Shown: in pieces, positions 17,174 through 25,771 of the stretch
Layout of the letters: each line of letters starts with the position of its first letter
Numbering within the stretch: position 1 is the stretch's first letter
NCBI GenBank assembly: GCA_025210345.1
Contig: JAOARX010000032.1
Coordinates: 105,255-169,254, forward strand
Length of the DNA: 64,000 nucleotides
Direction of reading: 5' to 3'
DNA from: Pelagimonas sp.
Lineage (GTDB): Bacteria; Pseudomonadota; Alphaproteobacteria; Rhodobacterales; Rhodobacteraceae
The notes under the pieces: model-generated
The model's database searches: none
What the model saw: only the letters and a program-made list of their open reading frames with translations
Told to the model about the DNA's origin: nothing
Position numbers and translations under genes: made by a program

Positions 17174-17835
17174 ACCAACAGCTTTCCGATACCACTCTGC
17201 TGGACACCCCGGTCCCTCTGGCCCCCTCTGGCGCGGCCTGGCGGCGTAAACGCGCGCTGGATTGGGGGCTGGCCCTTGTGCTGACCCTGCTTTTGGCGCC
17301 GATCCTTTTGGCGCTGGCTCTTGCGGTCAAGCTGGACAGCAAGGGTCCGGTGTTCTTTCGCCAGCCCCGGTTTGGGCTTGGGGCGGTGCCGTTTCGCATC
17401 TATAAATTCCGCACGATGTATACCGATCTGGGCGACATCACCGGCGGTCAGCAAACCGGCCACAATGACCCTCGCGTCACGCGGGTGGGCGGGTTTTTGC
17501 GCAAATATTCCCTTGATGAGCTGCCCCAGGTTCTGAATGTCCTGCTGGGCCAGATGGCTCTGGTGGGGCCGCGCGCGCATCCCTGCGGCATGAAAGTGGA
17601 TGGGGTGCTGTGCGAAGCCCTCGACCCGCGCTATCACCACCGCCACGCCGTGCCGCCGGGCATCACCGGCTGGGCGCAGGTCAATGGCTCGCGCGGGCCG
17701 GTGGACAGTGCCGCGCAGCTGCACCGCCGGGTGGATCTGGATCTGGACTATATCGCCAACTGGTCGCTGCCCCGCGAAACCGAGATCTATCAGCGCACCG
17801 CCCGGGTGGTGATCGGCGCCAAGGGCGCGAGATGA
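17170..17835 (+). CDS. Priming undecaprenyl-phosphate sugar phosphotransferase (ExoY/WcaJ C-terminal type)
   Basis: 221 residues starting MNQQLSDTT at 17170 (ATGA overlap). One membrane helix (~38-60, [19 protein letters not shown]) is followed by the bacterial sugar transferase domain: [45 protein letters not shown] and [12 protein letters not shown]. This is the short ExoY-like form with a single hydrophobic segment. It should transfer a sugar phosphate to undecaprenyl phosphate to start each repeat unit. Confidence 0.92.
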   Translation: MNQQLSDTTLLDTPVPLAPSGAAWRRKRALDWGLALVLTLLLAPILLALALAVKLDSKGPVFFRQPRFGLGAVPFRIYKFRTMYTDLGDITGGQQTGHNDPRVTRVGGFLRKYSLDELPQVLNVLLGQMALVGPRAHPCGMKVDGVLCEALDPRYHHRHAVPPGITGWAQVNGSRGPVDSAAQLHRRVDLDLDYIANWSLPRETEIYQRTARVVIGAKGAR

Positions 17836-17845
17836 GGCGCCCCAC

Positions 17846-19093
17846 ATGAGCGCCCCCCCTCTCTCAAAGGCCACCGCCGCCGCGCCTCCTGCCGCCGCCC
17901 CCGCCACCGGGGAGACCACCACCGGGGCCACCGCTCCTGCCGTGTCAGATCCGGCTTCCGCAACGACACCTCAGATGGCACCGGCCCCCTGGCCCTATTG
18001 CGCGCTTCATGCGCATCCGGGGTTTCAGCGCGTCTGGCGCGACCACTTTGGCCGGGCGCAGGCCCGCCACCTCACGCTAAGGGGGGCGGATCTTGACCTG
18101 CCCTGCCTGATCACCCGCAGCCGCCGGGTGCTGGAACTGGGCGAGCGCTTTGTCATCGCGCCCGAAGACGCCGCCTTTGTCCACGACCGCCGCAAGCGGC
18201 TTTTGCCCCTGCGCCAATTGTCTCCCGCCATATCGCTTGAGGCCGGAAACCTGCGCGGCGGCGGGGCGATCACCCCGGAAAATGTCACGGCACTGGCGCT
18301 GGCCTTGCGGGCTGCGCGCGGCTGGGACTACGCGCAATTTCCGGTTCCACAAGACAGCTGCGCCCCCCTGATGCGCGTGCTTGCGGCCCAAGGATTGCGC
18401 CCCATCGCGCGCGCCACCGGGCGGGTGTTCAAAGCGCATCTGGATTTTGCCGACTGGGAGGATCTCTTGTCCCGGCGCTCGCGCAATTTTCGCAAGAACA
18501 TCAAACGCATGGATCAGGCGCTTGCCGGGGCGCAGGCGCAGATCGACATCTGGCAAGGCGCGGATCTGACACAGGGCTTTGCACTGTTCGAAGCCTGCGC
18601 CACCCAAAGCTGGAAGGCCCGCAGCGATGCCGCTGACGTGACAACCCAAGGGGTCAACCTGCCCCTGACCGCGCGGCAGATCGCCTTTCATCAGGCGCTG
18701 GATCAGCAAGAGGGGCTGGACATCATCATCGCCACCCTGCGCGATCAGGGGCGGTGTGTCGGGGCGATGATGTGGGCCATCTGTGACGGTTGGATGACCG
18801 GAACCCTGACCTATTTCGACCCGGCGGGCGGGCACCTGTCCCCTGGGCACGCGCTGATGCGGATGTCCCTGCAATGGGCCCATGCGCGCGGGCTGCGACA
18901 GGTCGATTTCAACGCCACGGGCACCTGGCTTGATGCCTACACAAACACGCAAAGCCCCTTTTCAACGCTGATCCTCACCCCGCCTGGCCTTTGGGGCAAG
19001 GCCCTGCACCGCCTGGCCCGGCGCAGCGGTCAGGGGGTGACAGACCTTCAGGGGGCAAACGCACCGGGGGCACGTAATGTCCCCCAAGTCTGA
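17846..19093 (+). CDS. GNAT/FemAB-like acyltransferase, paralogue 1 (CelD/BcsL type)
   Basis: 415 residues, 10 bp after the priming transferase. The first ~45 residues are Ala/Pro/Thr-rich and probably disordered; an in-frame ATG at 17975 would remove them. The core (~50-400) resembles the Acetyltransf_6 (CelD/BcsL) family of two tandem GNAT folds: SRNFRKNIKRMDQAL in the middle, WKARSDA before the second fold, then HALMRMSLQWAHARGLRQVDFNA, where the acyl-donor site should lie. Family members modify polysaccharides or their precursors with acyl or aminoacyl groups. It overlaps the next paralogue by 17 bp. Confidence 0.75.
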   Translation: MSAPPLSKATAAAPPAAAPATGETTTGATAPAVSDPASATTPQMAPAPWPYCALHAHPGFQRVWRDHFGRAQARHLTLRGADLDLPCLITRSRRVLELGERFVIAPEDAAFVHDRRKRLLPLRQLSPAISLEAGNLRGGGAITPENVTALALALRAARGWDYAQFPVPQDSCAPLMRVLAAQGLRPIARATGRVFKAHLDFADWEDLLSRRSRNFRKNIKRMDQALAGAQAQIDIWQGADLTQGFALFEACATQSWKARSDAADVTTQGVNLPLTARQIAFHQALDQQEGLDIIIATLRDQGRCVGAMMWAICDGWMTGTLTYFDPAGGHLSPGHALMRMSLQWAHARGLRQVDFNATGTWLDAYTNTQSPFSTLILTPPGLWGKALHRLARRSGQGVTDLQGANAPGARNVPQV

Positions 19094-20288
19094 TCTTTTC
19101 CCGGCTGCGGCCCCGCCCGCCCCGCCCCCCAAGGCCGCCGTCCCCCTGTCCGAATGCCTGAAACACGAAACCGCCGCGCAAGAGGATGACCGGGATGGGT
19201 TCTTTGCCAGCCCGGGTTTTCTGCGTGCCTTTGAACAGGTGTTCGGGGATCGCGCCACCGTGGAGGTACTGACGCTTACGGCGCCGCATGGCCCAGATGC
19301 GCGCCTGCCTGTCATGCGCTGCCGGGTCTGGCGGCGGCCCGGCCTTGCGCCGCGCTATGACTATCTGGCCAAAGATGCGCGCTATGTTCTTGGGCTTGGG
19401 CGCACCCCCTTTCCCCTGCGCCAGATCAGCCCGGTTCTGGGGCTTGGCGCAGCGCAACTACGCTTTAGCGCGCTTCGGGGCGCATTGGGGGGCGCTTTGG
19501 GGGATCCCACGCAGTTCTGGGCGCAGGCCGCCGCCGAGCTGCGCCGCCAACCTGGCTGGGACATCGGGGTCTTCCCCCTGCCCGAGGACGAAATCGCCAC
19601 CGCCGCGCAGGCCTTTGGCTCCCTGGGGTGCGCGGCCTTTGTGCGCCCGCTGAACCGGACCTATTTCACGCTTGAAACCCCCGCCCCCCTAGATCAGATC
19701 CTGGCGCGGCAAAGCGGCAAGTTCCGGCAAAACATCCGCCGCGCGCAGGCCCTTGCCGACAAAGAGCAGATCAAGATCAGCTGTCACCGCGGCGCGGCGG
19801 CCCGCACGCTTATGCCCCGGCTTGCGCAACTGGCCGATCTCAGCTGGAAGGCTCAGGGGCGCCAAACCGCGAACGCCCGTGGTCAAAGCGTTCTGGTGCC
19901 CTTTGCCGGTGAACAACAGAGGTTCTTTGACGCGCTGTCCAAGGCCCCGGGGCTGACACCGGTGATGACGCTGGCCGCCGGCGTGTCCCATGACGAAGCC
20001 GCCTGCCTGTCGTTTCGCCACGGTGGCACCCATGTTACATCGCTGATTTTCCAGCGCCCCCGCAGCGGCGCGGCCTCATATGGGCGGCTGGTCATGCAGG
20101 CGCAGATCGACCATGCCATCCGCAGCGGCGCGCGCCGGATCGACTATAATTCCAGCGCGCCCTGGGTGCGGCCCTATGCGGATACGCAAACCCGATATGA
20201 CAATCTGCTGGTGATCCGCCCCGGCCTCAGGGGGGCCGTGCTGACGCGCCTTGCCCAGATGAAAGGGGGCGGAGCGCATGTCGCCTGA
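19077..20288 (+). CDS. GNAT/FemAB-like acyltransferase, paralogue 2
   Basis: 403 residues with a Pro/Ala-rich N-terminus (residues ~8-25), then the same plan as paralogue 1: SGKFRQNIRRAQAL in the middle, LSWKAQGRQ, and a second-fold segment SYGRLVMQAQIDHAIRSGARRIDYNS followed by YADTQTRYDNLLVIRPG. Corresponding stretches in paralogue 1 are SRNFRKNIKRMDQAL, SWKARSD, DFNATG and YTNTQSPFSTLILTPPG, so the two are true homologues. Overlaps both neighbours (17 and 11 bp), so expression is coupled. Acyl donor and acceptor are unknown. Confidence 0.75.
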   Translation: MSPKSDLFPAAAPPAPPPKAAVPLSECLKHETAAQEDDRDGFFASPGFLRAFEQVFGDRATVEVLTLTAPHGPDARLPVMRCRVWRRPGLAPRYDYLAKDARYVLGLGRTPFPLRQISPVLGLGAAQLRFSALRGALGGALGDPTQFWAQAAAELRRQPGWDIGVFPLPEDEIATAAQAFGSLGCAAFVRPLNRTYFTLETPAPLDQILARQSGKFRQNIRRAQALADKEQIKISCHRGAAARTLMPRLAQLADLSWKAQGRQTANARGQSVLVPFAGEQQRFFDALSKAPGLTPVMTLAAGVSHDEAACLSFRHGGTHVTSLIFQRPRSGAASYGRLVMQAQIDHAIRSGARRIDYNSSAPWVRPYADTQTRYDNLLVIRPGLRGAVLTRLAQMKGGGAHVA

Positions 20289-21279
20289 CGCGCCTTTGGC
20301 CCGGCTGCAATGGGACAGCGCCCCGGCCATGACCGGCCCGCCTGCCCCCACCGCAGATCCCACCACCAGCGATCCGTGGCTGGCGCTTTGGCAACGGCAT
20401 TTCGGCACGCCCGAGGATCTGAGCCTGCAAACCAACCGCACCCGCCTGCCCCTGACGCGCGAACAGCGCCGGGGCGCGCGGGTCTGGCGCAGCTTTACCA
20501 ACGGCCATTCCCAGCGCAGCCTTGCCAACCCGCCACAGGGCCCTGACGCCCTTGACCTGCTGACCCGGATCAAGGCGCAGCGCGGCTGGGATATGCTGCA
20601 TCTTCAGGGGCTTCACCCCGATTGGGCCAGGGATCTGACCCAGGCCGCAGGGGTGCTGGGGCTGGTGGCCAAGGTCGAACACGAAGTCCAGCACCTGTTT
20701 ACCGATCTGGGAGAGGCGCCGCAAAGCTATCTTGAACGGCTCAGCGGATCCGGTTTCAAACGTCTGGCCAAATCCGAACGGGCGCTGAACCGCGTCACCC
20801 CGGTCAGCTTTCACCAAGACGATCCCGCCAGCACCATCGACGCCTATCTCGCGGCCGAACACCACAGCTGGAAAGCCCAACAGGGCGAGCTGTTAACCCA
20901 CGATCAGGCGACGACGGGCTTTTACCGCGATCTGTCGCGGATGCCCGGCACGCAGATGTTCACCCTGCGCAGCGCCGATCAGATCCTGGGCGGGTTCCTG
21001 ACCTATGGCCATGACAGCCACGTGGTCTGTCTAAAAACCTTCTATGACACCGCGTTTCAGAAATATTCGGTCGGCTCTTTGATCATTCGCAACGTGCTGC
21101 TGCATCTGTTGGATCAGGGCTTTGCCGGGCGGGTGGATTTCTATTCCGACCGCGCGGGCTATGCCCGCTTTGCCACCGGTCAGGCGCGCTATGTGGATCT
21201 GGTGATCTGGGCCCGGCATCCCCGGGCCTATGCGCTGCGCCAGATGCGCGACGCCCTGCAACGCCACCGCCAGCAATAG
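20278..21279 (+). CDS. GNAT/FemAB-like acyltransferase, paralogue 3
   Basis: 333 residues, shorter than its neighbours because the first GNAT-like fold is reduced. Landmarks: SGSGFKRLAKSERAL (matches SRNFRKNIKR of paralogue 1), HSWKAQQGELL, GGFLTYGHDSHVVCLKTFYD and the second-fold segment YSVGSLIIRNVLLHLLDQGFAGRVDFYS. Probably the last gene of the operon; a hairpin follows 25 bp after the stop. Reduced length may mean a different acceptor. Confidence 0.72.
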   Translation: MSPDAPLARLQWDSAPAMTGPPAPTADPTTSDPWLALWQRHFGTPEDLSLQTNRTRLPLTREQRRGARVWRSFTNGHSQRSLANPPQGPDALDLLTRIKAQRGWDMLHLQGLHPDWARDLTQAAGVLGLVAKVEHEVQHLFTDLGEAPQSYLERLSGSGFKRLAKSERALNRVTPVSFHQDDPASTIDAYLAAEHHSWKAQQGELLTHDQATTGFYRDLSRMPGTQMFTLRSADQILGGFLTYGHDSHVVCLKTFYDTAFQKYSVGSLIIRNVLLHLLDQGFAGRVDFYSDRAGYARFATGQARYVDLVIWARHPRAYALRQMRDALQRHRQQ

Positions 21280-21303
21280 CCCCCGTTCGCCCCTACAAAA
21301 GCA

Positions 21304-21328
21304 AAACGCAGCGATTTTCGCTGCGTTT
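21304..21328. terminator. Hairpin terminator between GNAT 3 and the UDP-glucuronate decarboxylase gene
   Basis: AAACGCAGCGA pairs perfectly with TCGCTGCGTTT around a 3-nt loop (11-bp stem). On the minus strand it is followed by TTTTGCTTTT, so it best terminates the UDP-glucuronate decarboxylase gene; on the plus strand the T-run is only TTT. Confidence 0.7.
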
Positions 21329-21355
21329 CAAGCCAAGAATTTTCAAGCCAAGAAT
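21327..21355. repeat. Two-copy 15-bp tandem repeat next to the terminator
   Basis: TTCAAGCCAAGAAT occurs at 21327-21340 and again at 21342-21355, a tandem duplication with a 15-bp period that touches the terminator stem. It probably arose by slippage; no function is proposed. Confidence 0.7.
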
Positions 21356-21388
21356 ACTGAACAGAACCACCGTGCGAGATGGCAGAGA

Positions 21389-22342
21389 TCACTCCGCCGC
21401 CATCGCCTCGGCATCGCTGAAATAAGCAAAGGTCTGGGCCAACCCCTCGCGCAGCGCCACACGCGGCGCCCAGTTCAGCTCGCGTTTGGCCAGAGTGATA
21501 TCGGGCTGGCGGCGGGTGGGGTCATCCACCGGCAGGGGCTCAAAGACAATCCCGCTCTTGGTGCGACACATCTCGACCACCATCTCGGCCAGTTCGAGAA
21601 TGGTGAACTCTCCGGGATTGCCAAGATTGCAGGGCTGCACCATATGCGCATCGGAATTCATCAGCCGCACCAGCCCGTCCACCAGATCGGTCACAAAGCA
21701 AAACGAGCGCGTCTGCTGACCGTCGCCATAGATGGTGATCGGCTGCCCCTGCAGCGCCTGCAGCACGAAATTCGACACCACGCGCCCATCTTCGCGGGCC
21801 ATGCGCGGGCCATAGGTGTTGAAAATCCGCGCAATGCGAATGTCGACATCATGCATGCGGTGATAGTCGAAAAACAGCGATTCAGCCGCGCGTTTTCCTT
21901 CGTCATAGCAGGCGCGCGGCCCAAAGGGGTTCACATTGCCCCGGTAACATTCGGTCTGCGGATGCAGCACCGGATCGCCATAGACCTCAGAGGTCGAGGC
22001 CTGCAGGATCCGCGCCCCGGTCCGCCGCGCCAGTTCCAGCACATTGATCGCCCCCAGAACATTGGTGCGCATGGTGCGGATCGGATCGGTCTGATAGTGG
22101 ACCGGGCTGGCAGGACAGGCCAGATTGAAAATCTGGTCCACCTGGTCGATCGAGCTGAGCGGAAGCTCAACGTCCATCACACAGAATTTGAACCGCGGAT
22201 GCGCCATCAAATGCGCGATATTGCTCACCGATCCAGTTTGAAGATTGTCCAGGCACAAAACAGTGTGCCCGTCTTCCAGAAGGCGTTCGCACAGGAATGA
22301 TCCGACAAAACCAGCGCCGCCGGTTACAAGTGTTCTATTCAT
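21389..22342 (-). CDS. UDP-glucuronate decarboxylase (UDP-xylose synthase)
   Basis: 317 residues from [15 protein letters not shown] at 22342, preceded by GAGAAG at a good distance; a longer frame to 22396 has no such signal. Extended SDR: Rossmann motif [31 protein letters not shown], catalytic Tyr/Lys in [10 protein letters not shown], and [10 protein letters not shown], all typical of UXS. It converts UDP-glucuronate to UDP-xylose in the cytoplasm (NAD dependent), supplying a pentose donor for the glycosyltransferases of this locus. Monocistronic with its own upstream region of about 316 bp. Confidence 0.9.
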   Translation of the reverse strand: MNRTLVTGGAGFVGSFLCERLLEDGHTVLCLDNLQTGSVSNIAHLMAHPRFKFCVMDVELPLSSIDQVDQIFNLACPASPVHYQTDPIRTMRTNVLGAINVLELARRTGARILQASTSEVYGDPVLHPQTECYRGNVNPFGPRACYDEGKRAAESLFFDYHRMHDVDIRIARIFNTYGPRMAREDGRVVSNFVLQALQGQPITIYGDGQQTRSFCFVTDLVDGLVRLMNSDAHMVQPCNLGNPGEFTILELAEMVVEMCRTKSGIVFEPLPVDDPTRRQPDITLAKRELNWAPRVALREGLAQTFAYFSDAEAMAAE

Positions 22343-22658
22343 TGGCTTCTCACAAAATAAAATCGTGCGGAAAAAGTCATCGAGCAAAAAAAACACTCGT
22401 CAGATCCGGCGTCCCCCCGCATGAACAGCCGGTAATAAAAATTTAACTTAACCTAACACAGTCAACGTCGCGTCACCTAGTAGGTGAATCCGGACCGCAA
22501 CTTTGACGCGAAAACAGGCCCCTTCTGCCGAACGAGAAAAAAGTCATGCTAAACAAAAGGTTAAATATAAATCATGAGTATGTGTCGATTTCTTCCATGT
22601 TGGTTTGCATGCGCATTTTTGTGTCATCGCACCGGTTTGGTACACAGTCGCCTTTATT
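22343..22658. promoter_or_regulatory. Upstream region of the UDP-glucuronate decarboxylase gene with a perfect dyad
   Basis: This 316-bp stretch without a gene has two AT-rich islands (around 22435-22460 and 22550-22580). A perfect 15-bp dyad, TCACCTA-G-TAGGTGA, sits at 22473-22487, about 130 bp upstream of the decarboxylase start, and could be an operator. No small ORF in it is convincing. Confidence 0.4.
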
Positions 22659-23312
22659 TCATGCGCTTTTCGCCCGTGCATAGAGGTCAAAGACATGGGT
22701 CGATTCGCGAAAAGACATGTGGCCCGGGTGGTCAGGAAAATCGCAGGCCCGCAGCCCCGCATCCAACGCCAGCGCAGTCAGATTTGGGCAGCGCTCGGGG
22801 TTCCACCCCACCAGCAAAAGCCCCCCCGCCCTGAGCATCCCCACCATATGCCCAAAGGCCAAAGCGCATTGCGCCGGGGCATTCACCCCATAGCCAAACA
22901 CCCCGTTCATGAGGATGAAATCGAACCGATCCGGCAGCGCGGGCGGCGGGGGCGCGGTGATATCCGCCAACACATGGCGCCCGCGGGGCAGACTTTTGGG
23001 GACAAATTGCGCAGCCTCCGGATCAATGTCCGTTGTCCAGATCTCAAACCCCATCTGGTCCATCTTGATCAAGACATCCGCCGTATAGGCGCGCACGCCC
23101 ACGAACAAAATCCGCCGCGCGCCGGTCTTGGACATCTCGGGCAAGATCACATCGCGCAGGTACACCCGATCAGGTTCTTGGGCGATGCGCCGGGCCTGAA
23201 GGGATTTCCAGTTTCGTTCAATCGGCCCAAGCGCGACCTGCGGCAGCACGGCGCGCACGCTCCCCTTGAGCGGGTCCAACCCCTTCAGAATAGATTTCAG
23301 AAGAACGCCCAT
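22659..23312 (-). CDS. Class I SAM-dependent methyltransferase-like protein
   Basis: About 217 residues from ATG 23312 (MGVLLKSILKG; TGGAAT lies upstream); ATG at 23327 would add 5 residues. Rossmann-type motifs: motif I region ILFVGVRAYTADVL, acidic ribose-binding WTTDIDPEAAQF, motif III-IV FDFILMNGVFGYGVN, and LRAGGLLLVGWN. A typical methyltransferase G-loop is modified (GVRAYT), so catalysis is probable but not certain. It ends in HVFDLYARAKSA. Located among polysaccharide genes and divergent from the fourth GNAT, it may methylate a sugar or a lipid-linked precursor. Confidence 0.7.
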   Translation of the reverse strand: MGVLLKSILKGLDPLKGSVRAVLPQVALGPIERNWKSLQARRIAQEPDRVYLRDVILPEMSKTGARRILFVGVRAYTADVLIKMDQMGFEIWTTDIDPEAAQFVPKSLPRGRHVLADITAPPPPALPDRFDFILMNGVFGYGVNAPAQCALAFGHMVGMLRAGGLLLVGWNPERCPNLTALALDAGLRACDFPDHPGHMSFRESTHVFDLYARAKSA

Positions 23313-23395
23313 TGCGCTATATTCCATATGAAATTGATTAAATATGATTCTGATTTTGTATCTAATTCCGTAACGTTTCCACATTAGGACCCGCA

Positions 23396-24607
23396 ATGCC
23401 AAGCCTTTTCGGCCCAATTTCCCCCCCGGCGGATGGCACCATCCGCGTCAAACAGGTCAGCGGCCTGCCAGCAATTATGACCGCGTTGCGCGGGCTGGAT
23501 CAGGCCCTGCCCCCCCGCGACAGTTTTCCCTTTGCGCAACAGGGCTATTTATCGGCGGTGTTTCAGGCCTATCACGATACGGATGACCCTCATCTGCTGC
23601 TGGCCTATCGTGGTGATCGGTTAGTGGGGCTGTTTCCGCTGATCTCGCGGCCGATGGTGCGGTTGGGGCTGCGGGTGCGCGAATATGGATTTCCCTTCAA
23701 TCCCAATACCATCGTGAATGATTGCCTGTTTGACGGCGATGGCGACAGCGATGTGGCGCGCGCCTTGCTTGAGCGCGCCTATGGGCTTGGGGCGCAGTCC
23801 CTGATCCTCGATCACCTGCCCGGCACAGATGACGGCCAGGCCGCCGCCTGCCTGACGGCCGCCAACCAAGGTCTCTTGGCGCCCACGGACCGCCCAACGC
23901 CAGCAAGGGCGCTGTATTATGCGCAGTTGGACGGGGACTATGACCGCTTTATGGCCACCCGCTCGCGCAATCATCGCTGGCAGATCAAAAAGACCTGGCG
24001 CAAGGCCCAAGACGCCGGTGCGCTAAAGGTCACGGCCCATTGCGGCGCAGATGAAATCCGCGCGCATCTGAACGACTGGTTCGCGGTCGAAGGCCACAGC
24101 TGGCAGGGGCAATCGCCCAGCTCTGCCATGAGCACGGCAGACCGTACATTTCACACCCTCTTGCTTGACAGCCTGCCCGCAGATCAGGTTGGCCGCCTGT
24201 GGATGGTCTATCTGGATGGCACCCCCATCGCGGCCCTGCGCATGATCGACGGGGTTGGCACGCTGGGGCGCAAGACCTGCGTGCACACCATGCATTTCGA
24301 CGCGGCGCATCGCAAGATCGGCCCGGGCCTTTTGGCCTTTGACGCCATGGTTCAGGATGCCTGCGCCCGCGGTCTGGCCGAGATCGACATGCATGGCACC
24401 ACCGAATTCTTCGCCCGCTGGTCCACCGGCACCCGCGCGCATTCCAGCCTGCGCCTTTATCGCCCGGGTCTGCGCGGGACGGCCCTGCAACAGGCGCGCC
24501 GGCTCAATCGCCGCCTCGAACAGCGCGCCGCGGACAAAGCCAATAAGGACCAGGCCGACACCCGCACAAGGGGGGCGGCAAAATCCCTATCGGGTTCCGC
24601 CGCCTGA
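23396..24607 (+). CDS. GNAT/FemAB-like acyltransferase, paralogue 4
   Basis: 403 residues, divergent from the methyltransferase gene across 83 AT-rich bases. Same family plan as the tandem trio: SRNHRWQIKKTWRKAQ in the middle, EGHSWQGQSPS before the second fold, then GPGLLAFDAMVQDACARGLAEIDMHG. The N-terminal fold is complete (LLLAYRGDRLVGLFPLISR), closer to classical CelD/BcsL than to paralogues 1-3. The C-terminal 40 residues are charged and low complexity. Probably acylates a polysaccharide component. Confidence 0.75.
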   Translation: MPSLFGPISPPADGTIRVKQVSGLPAIMTALRGLDQALPPRDSFPFAQQGYLSAVFQAYHDTDDPHLLLAYRGDRLVGLFPLISRPMVRLGLRVREYGFPFNPNTIVNDCLFDGDGDSDVARALLERAYGLGAQSLILDHLPGTDDGQAAACLTAANQGLLAPTDRPTPARALYYAQLDGDYDRFMATRSRNHRWQIKKTWRKAQDAGALKVTAHCGADEIRAHLNDWFAVEGHSWQGQSPSSAMSTADRTFHTLLLDSLPADQVGRLWMVYLDGTPIAALRMIDGVGTLGRKTCVHTMHFDAAHRKIGPGLLAFDAMVQDACARGLAEIDMHGTTEFFARWSTGTRAHSSLRLYRPGLRGTALQQARRLNRRLEQRAADKANKDQADTRTRGAAKSLSGSAA

Positions 24608-24624
24608 CGGCTGTCCAACTGTCT

Positions 24625-24715
24625 GGGATCGGTTCATGGGATCAGGGACTTGGGATCGGGGCTTGGGGTCAGATACTTGGGATCAGATCCCGCAGATCAG
24701 GTCCCGCAGATCAGG
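24625..24715. repeat. Degenerate 13-14-bp tandem repeat array between convergent genes
   Basis: Successive units beginning GGGATC or GGGGTC start at 24625, 24638, 24652, 24665 and 24679 (periods 13, 14, 13, 14). The last is a perfect palindrome, GGGATC-A-GATCCC. Two exact copies of TCCCGCAGATCAGG follow at 24688-24701 and 24702-24715. The stop codon of the minus-strand gene (24711-24713) lies inside the final copy, so the repeat has grown into its 3' end. Confidence 0.8.
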
Positions 24716-25544
24716 CCCCACCCGCAAGCGTGCCACGATGCTGCGCCAAGAAATAAGTCAGCGCCGCCAGCGCCAGCACGCTGGTGTGCTGGTTCGACTG
24801 CCCCTCGGGTGCGATATTGCGCCCAGACCAGCCCCCATCCGGCAATTGCCGCCGCAACAGCCGCATCATCCAGGCGGGCCGCACCAGATCTGAGCGCCCA
24901 TACCACTGCAACACCATGCAACGTTCCGCATAGAGATCTTCGGCGCGGGTGGTCCGGTCGTTGGCCGCCGCAATCACCGGGATCTGCGGGGCGATCAGCT
25001 GATGCACCTTGTCCGGGTCCGCCCCGCCATTGTTCAGCAAGATCAGCCCACCGATCACGATATGCGTGCTGCCGTATCCCCCCTGATCGTCAAAGGACGC
25101 CAGCCGCGCCAGCACATCGCCCGTGTCGCGCTTGTCCGCCCAGGCCGTGTCGATCATCATCAGCTCCACCGGGAAATAGGGCCGCACCTCCATGATGTCC
25201 GGCAGGGCCGCATAGCGCGGGTCCTGATCGTCATAGCTCATGTCCAGCACGCGAAACGCCGGGTCGCGCACCGATGTTCGATAATATTCCATTTGCGGAT
25301 AAACGAACTCTAACCGCGCATCGCCGCTGCGCTGCAGGGTTCCCAGCGCGCAATACAGCACCGACATGCTCACATCGCTCTGGGGTTCGAACCAGGCCGC
25401 ACCGCGCGTGATGGCGCTGTCGATCTGCTCTAAAACACGCTGGGGATCGCGGGCAAATTCCGCATCCAGCCGCGCGTTCCGGGCGGCGGTCGTGTATTTA
25501 TCAACCCGGAATTCCACCGAGCGGGAAAGGCGTTGCAAAGCCAT
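24711..25544 (-). CDS. Hypothetical alpha-helical protein, possible alpha/alpha-toroid fold
   Basis: 277 residues, no signal peptide or membrane helix. Repeated helical hairpins with QW-like pieces near the C-terminus (LLRRQLPDGGWSG, then NQHTSVLALAALTYFLAQ) recall the toroid repeats of terpene cyclases, prenyltransferases and some polysaccharide lyases, and ASFDDQGGYGSTHIVIGGLIL is of the same kind. I do not recognise the family and assign no reaction. It stands between the polysaccharide genes and nagA and is transcribed alone; the stop codon lies in a tandem repeat. Confidence 0.7.
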   Translation of the reverse strand: MALQRLSRSVEFRVDKYTTAARNARLDAEFARDPQRVLEQIDSAITRGAAWFEPQSDVSMSVLYCALGTLQRSGDARLEFVYPQMEYYRTSVRDPAFRVLDMSYDDQDPRYAALPDIMEVRPYFPVELMMIDTAWADKRDTGDVLARLASFDDQGGYGSTHIVIGGLILLNNGGADPDKVHQLIAPQIPVIAAANDRTTRAEDLYAERCMVLQWYGRSDLVRPAWMMRLLRRQLPDGGWSGRNIAPEGQSNQHTSVLALAALTYFLAQHRGTLAGGA

Positions 25545-25771
25545 CAGGGCCTCATGTTCAAAATCAACTAAAATAAAGGCGAAACGAGTCTCACCCAGAC
25601 CAGTTTAAATCCAGCCCCCCCATCAGGCAATCACATCTTGGCGCATCCGTATAGGTTTTGCACGACCGCTTGAGCTGTATAGAGCATGGGCATAGGCTTT
25701 GGGTCCATGCGGGGCGCCCGTGGGCCCGGCACATTCTCAAGCACGTCAAAAGGCGCAGAGGCAGTCCCGAA

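Noticed and set aside
22544..22762. Minus-strand 72-codon frame near the methyltransferase end
   Set aside because: It overlaps the methyltransferase gene in another frame and begins with low-complexity residues; no support.
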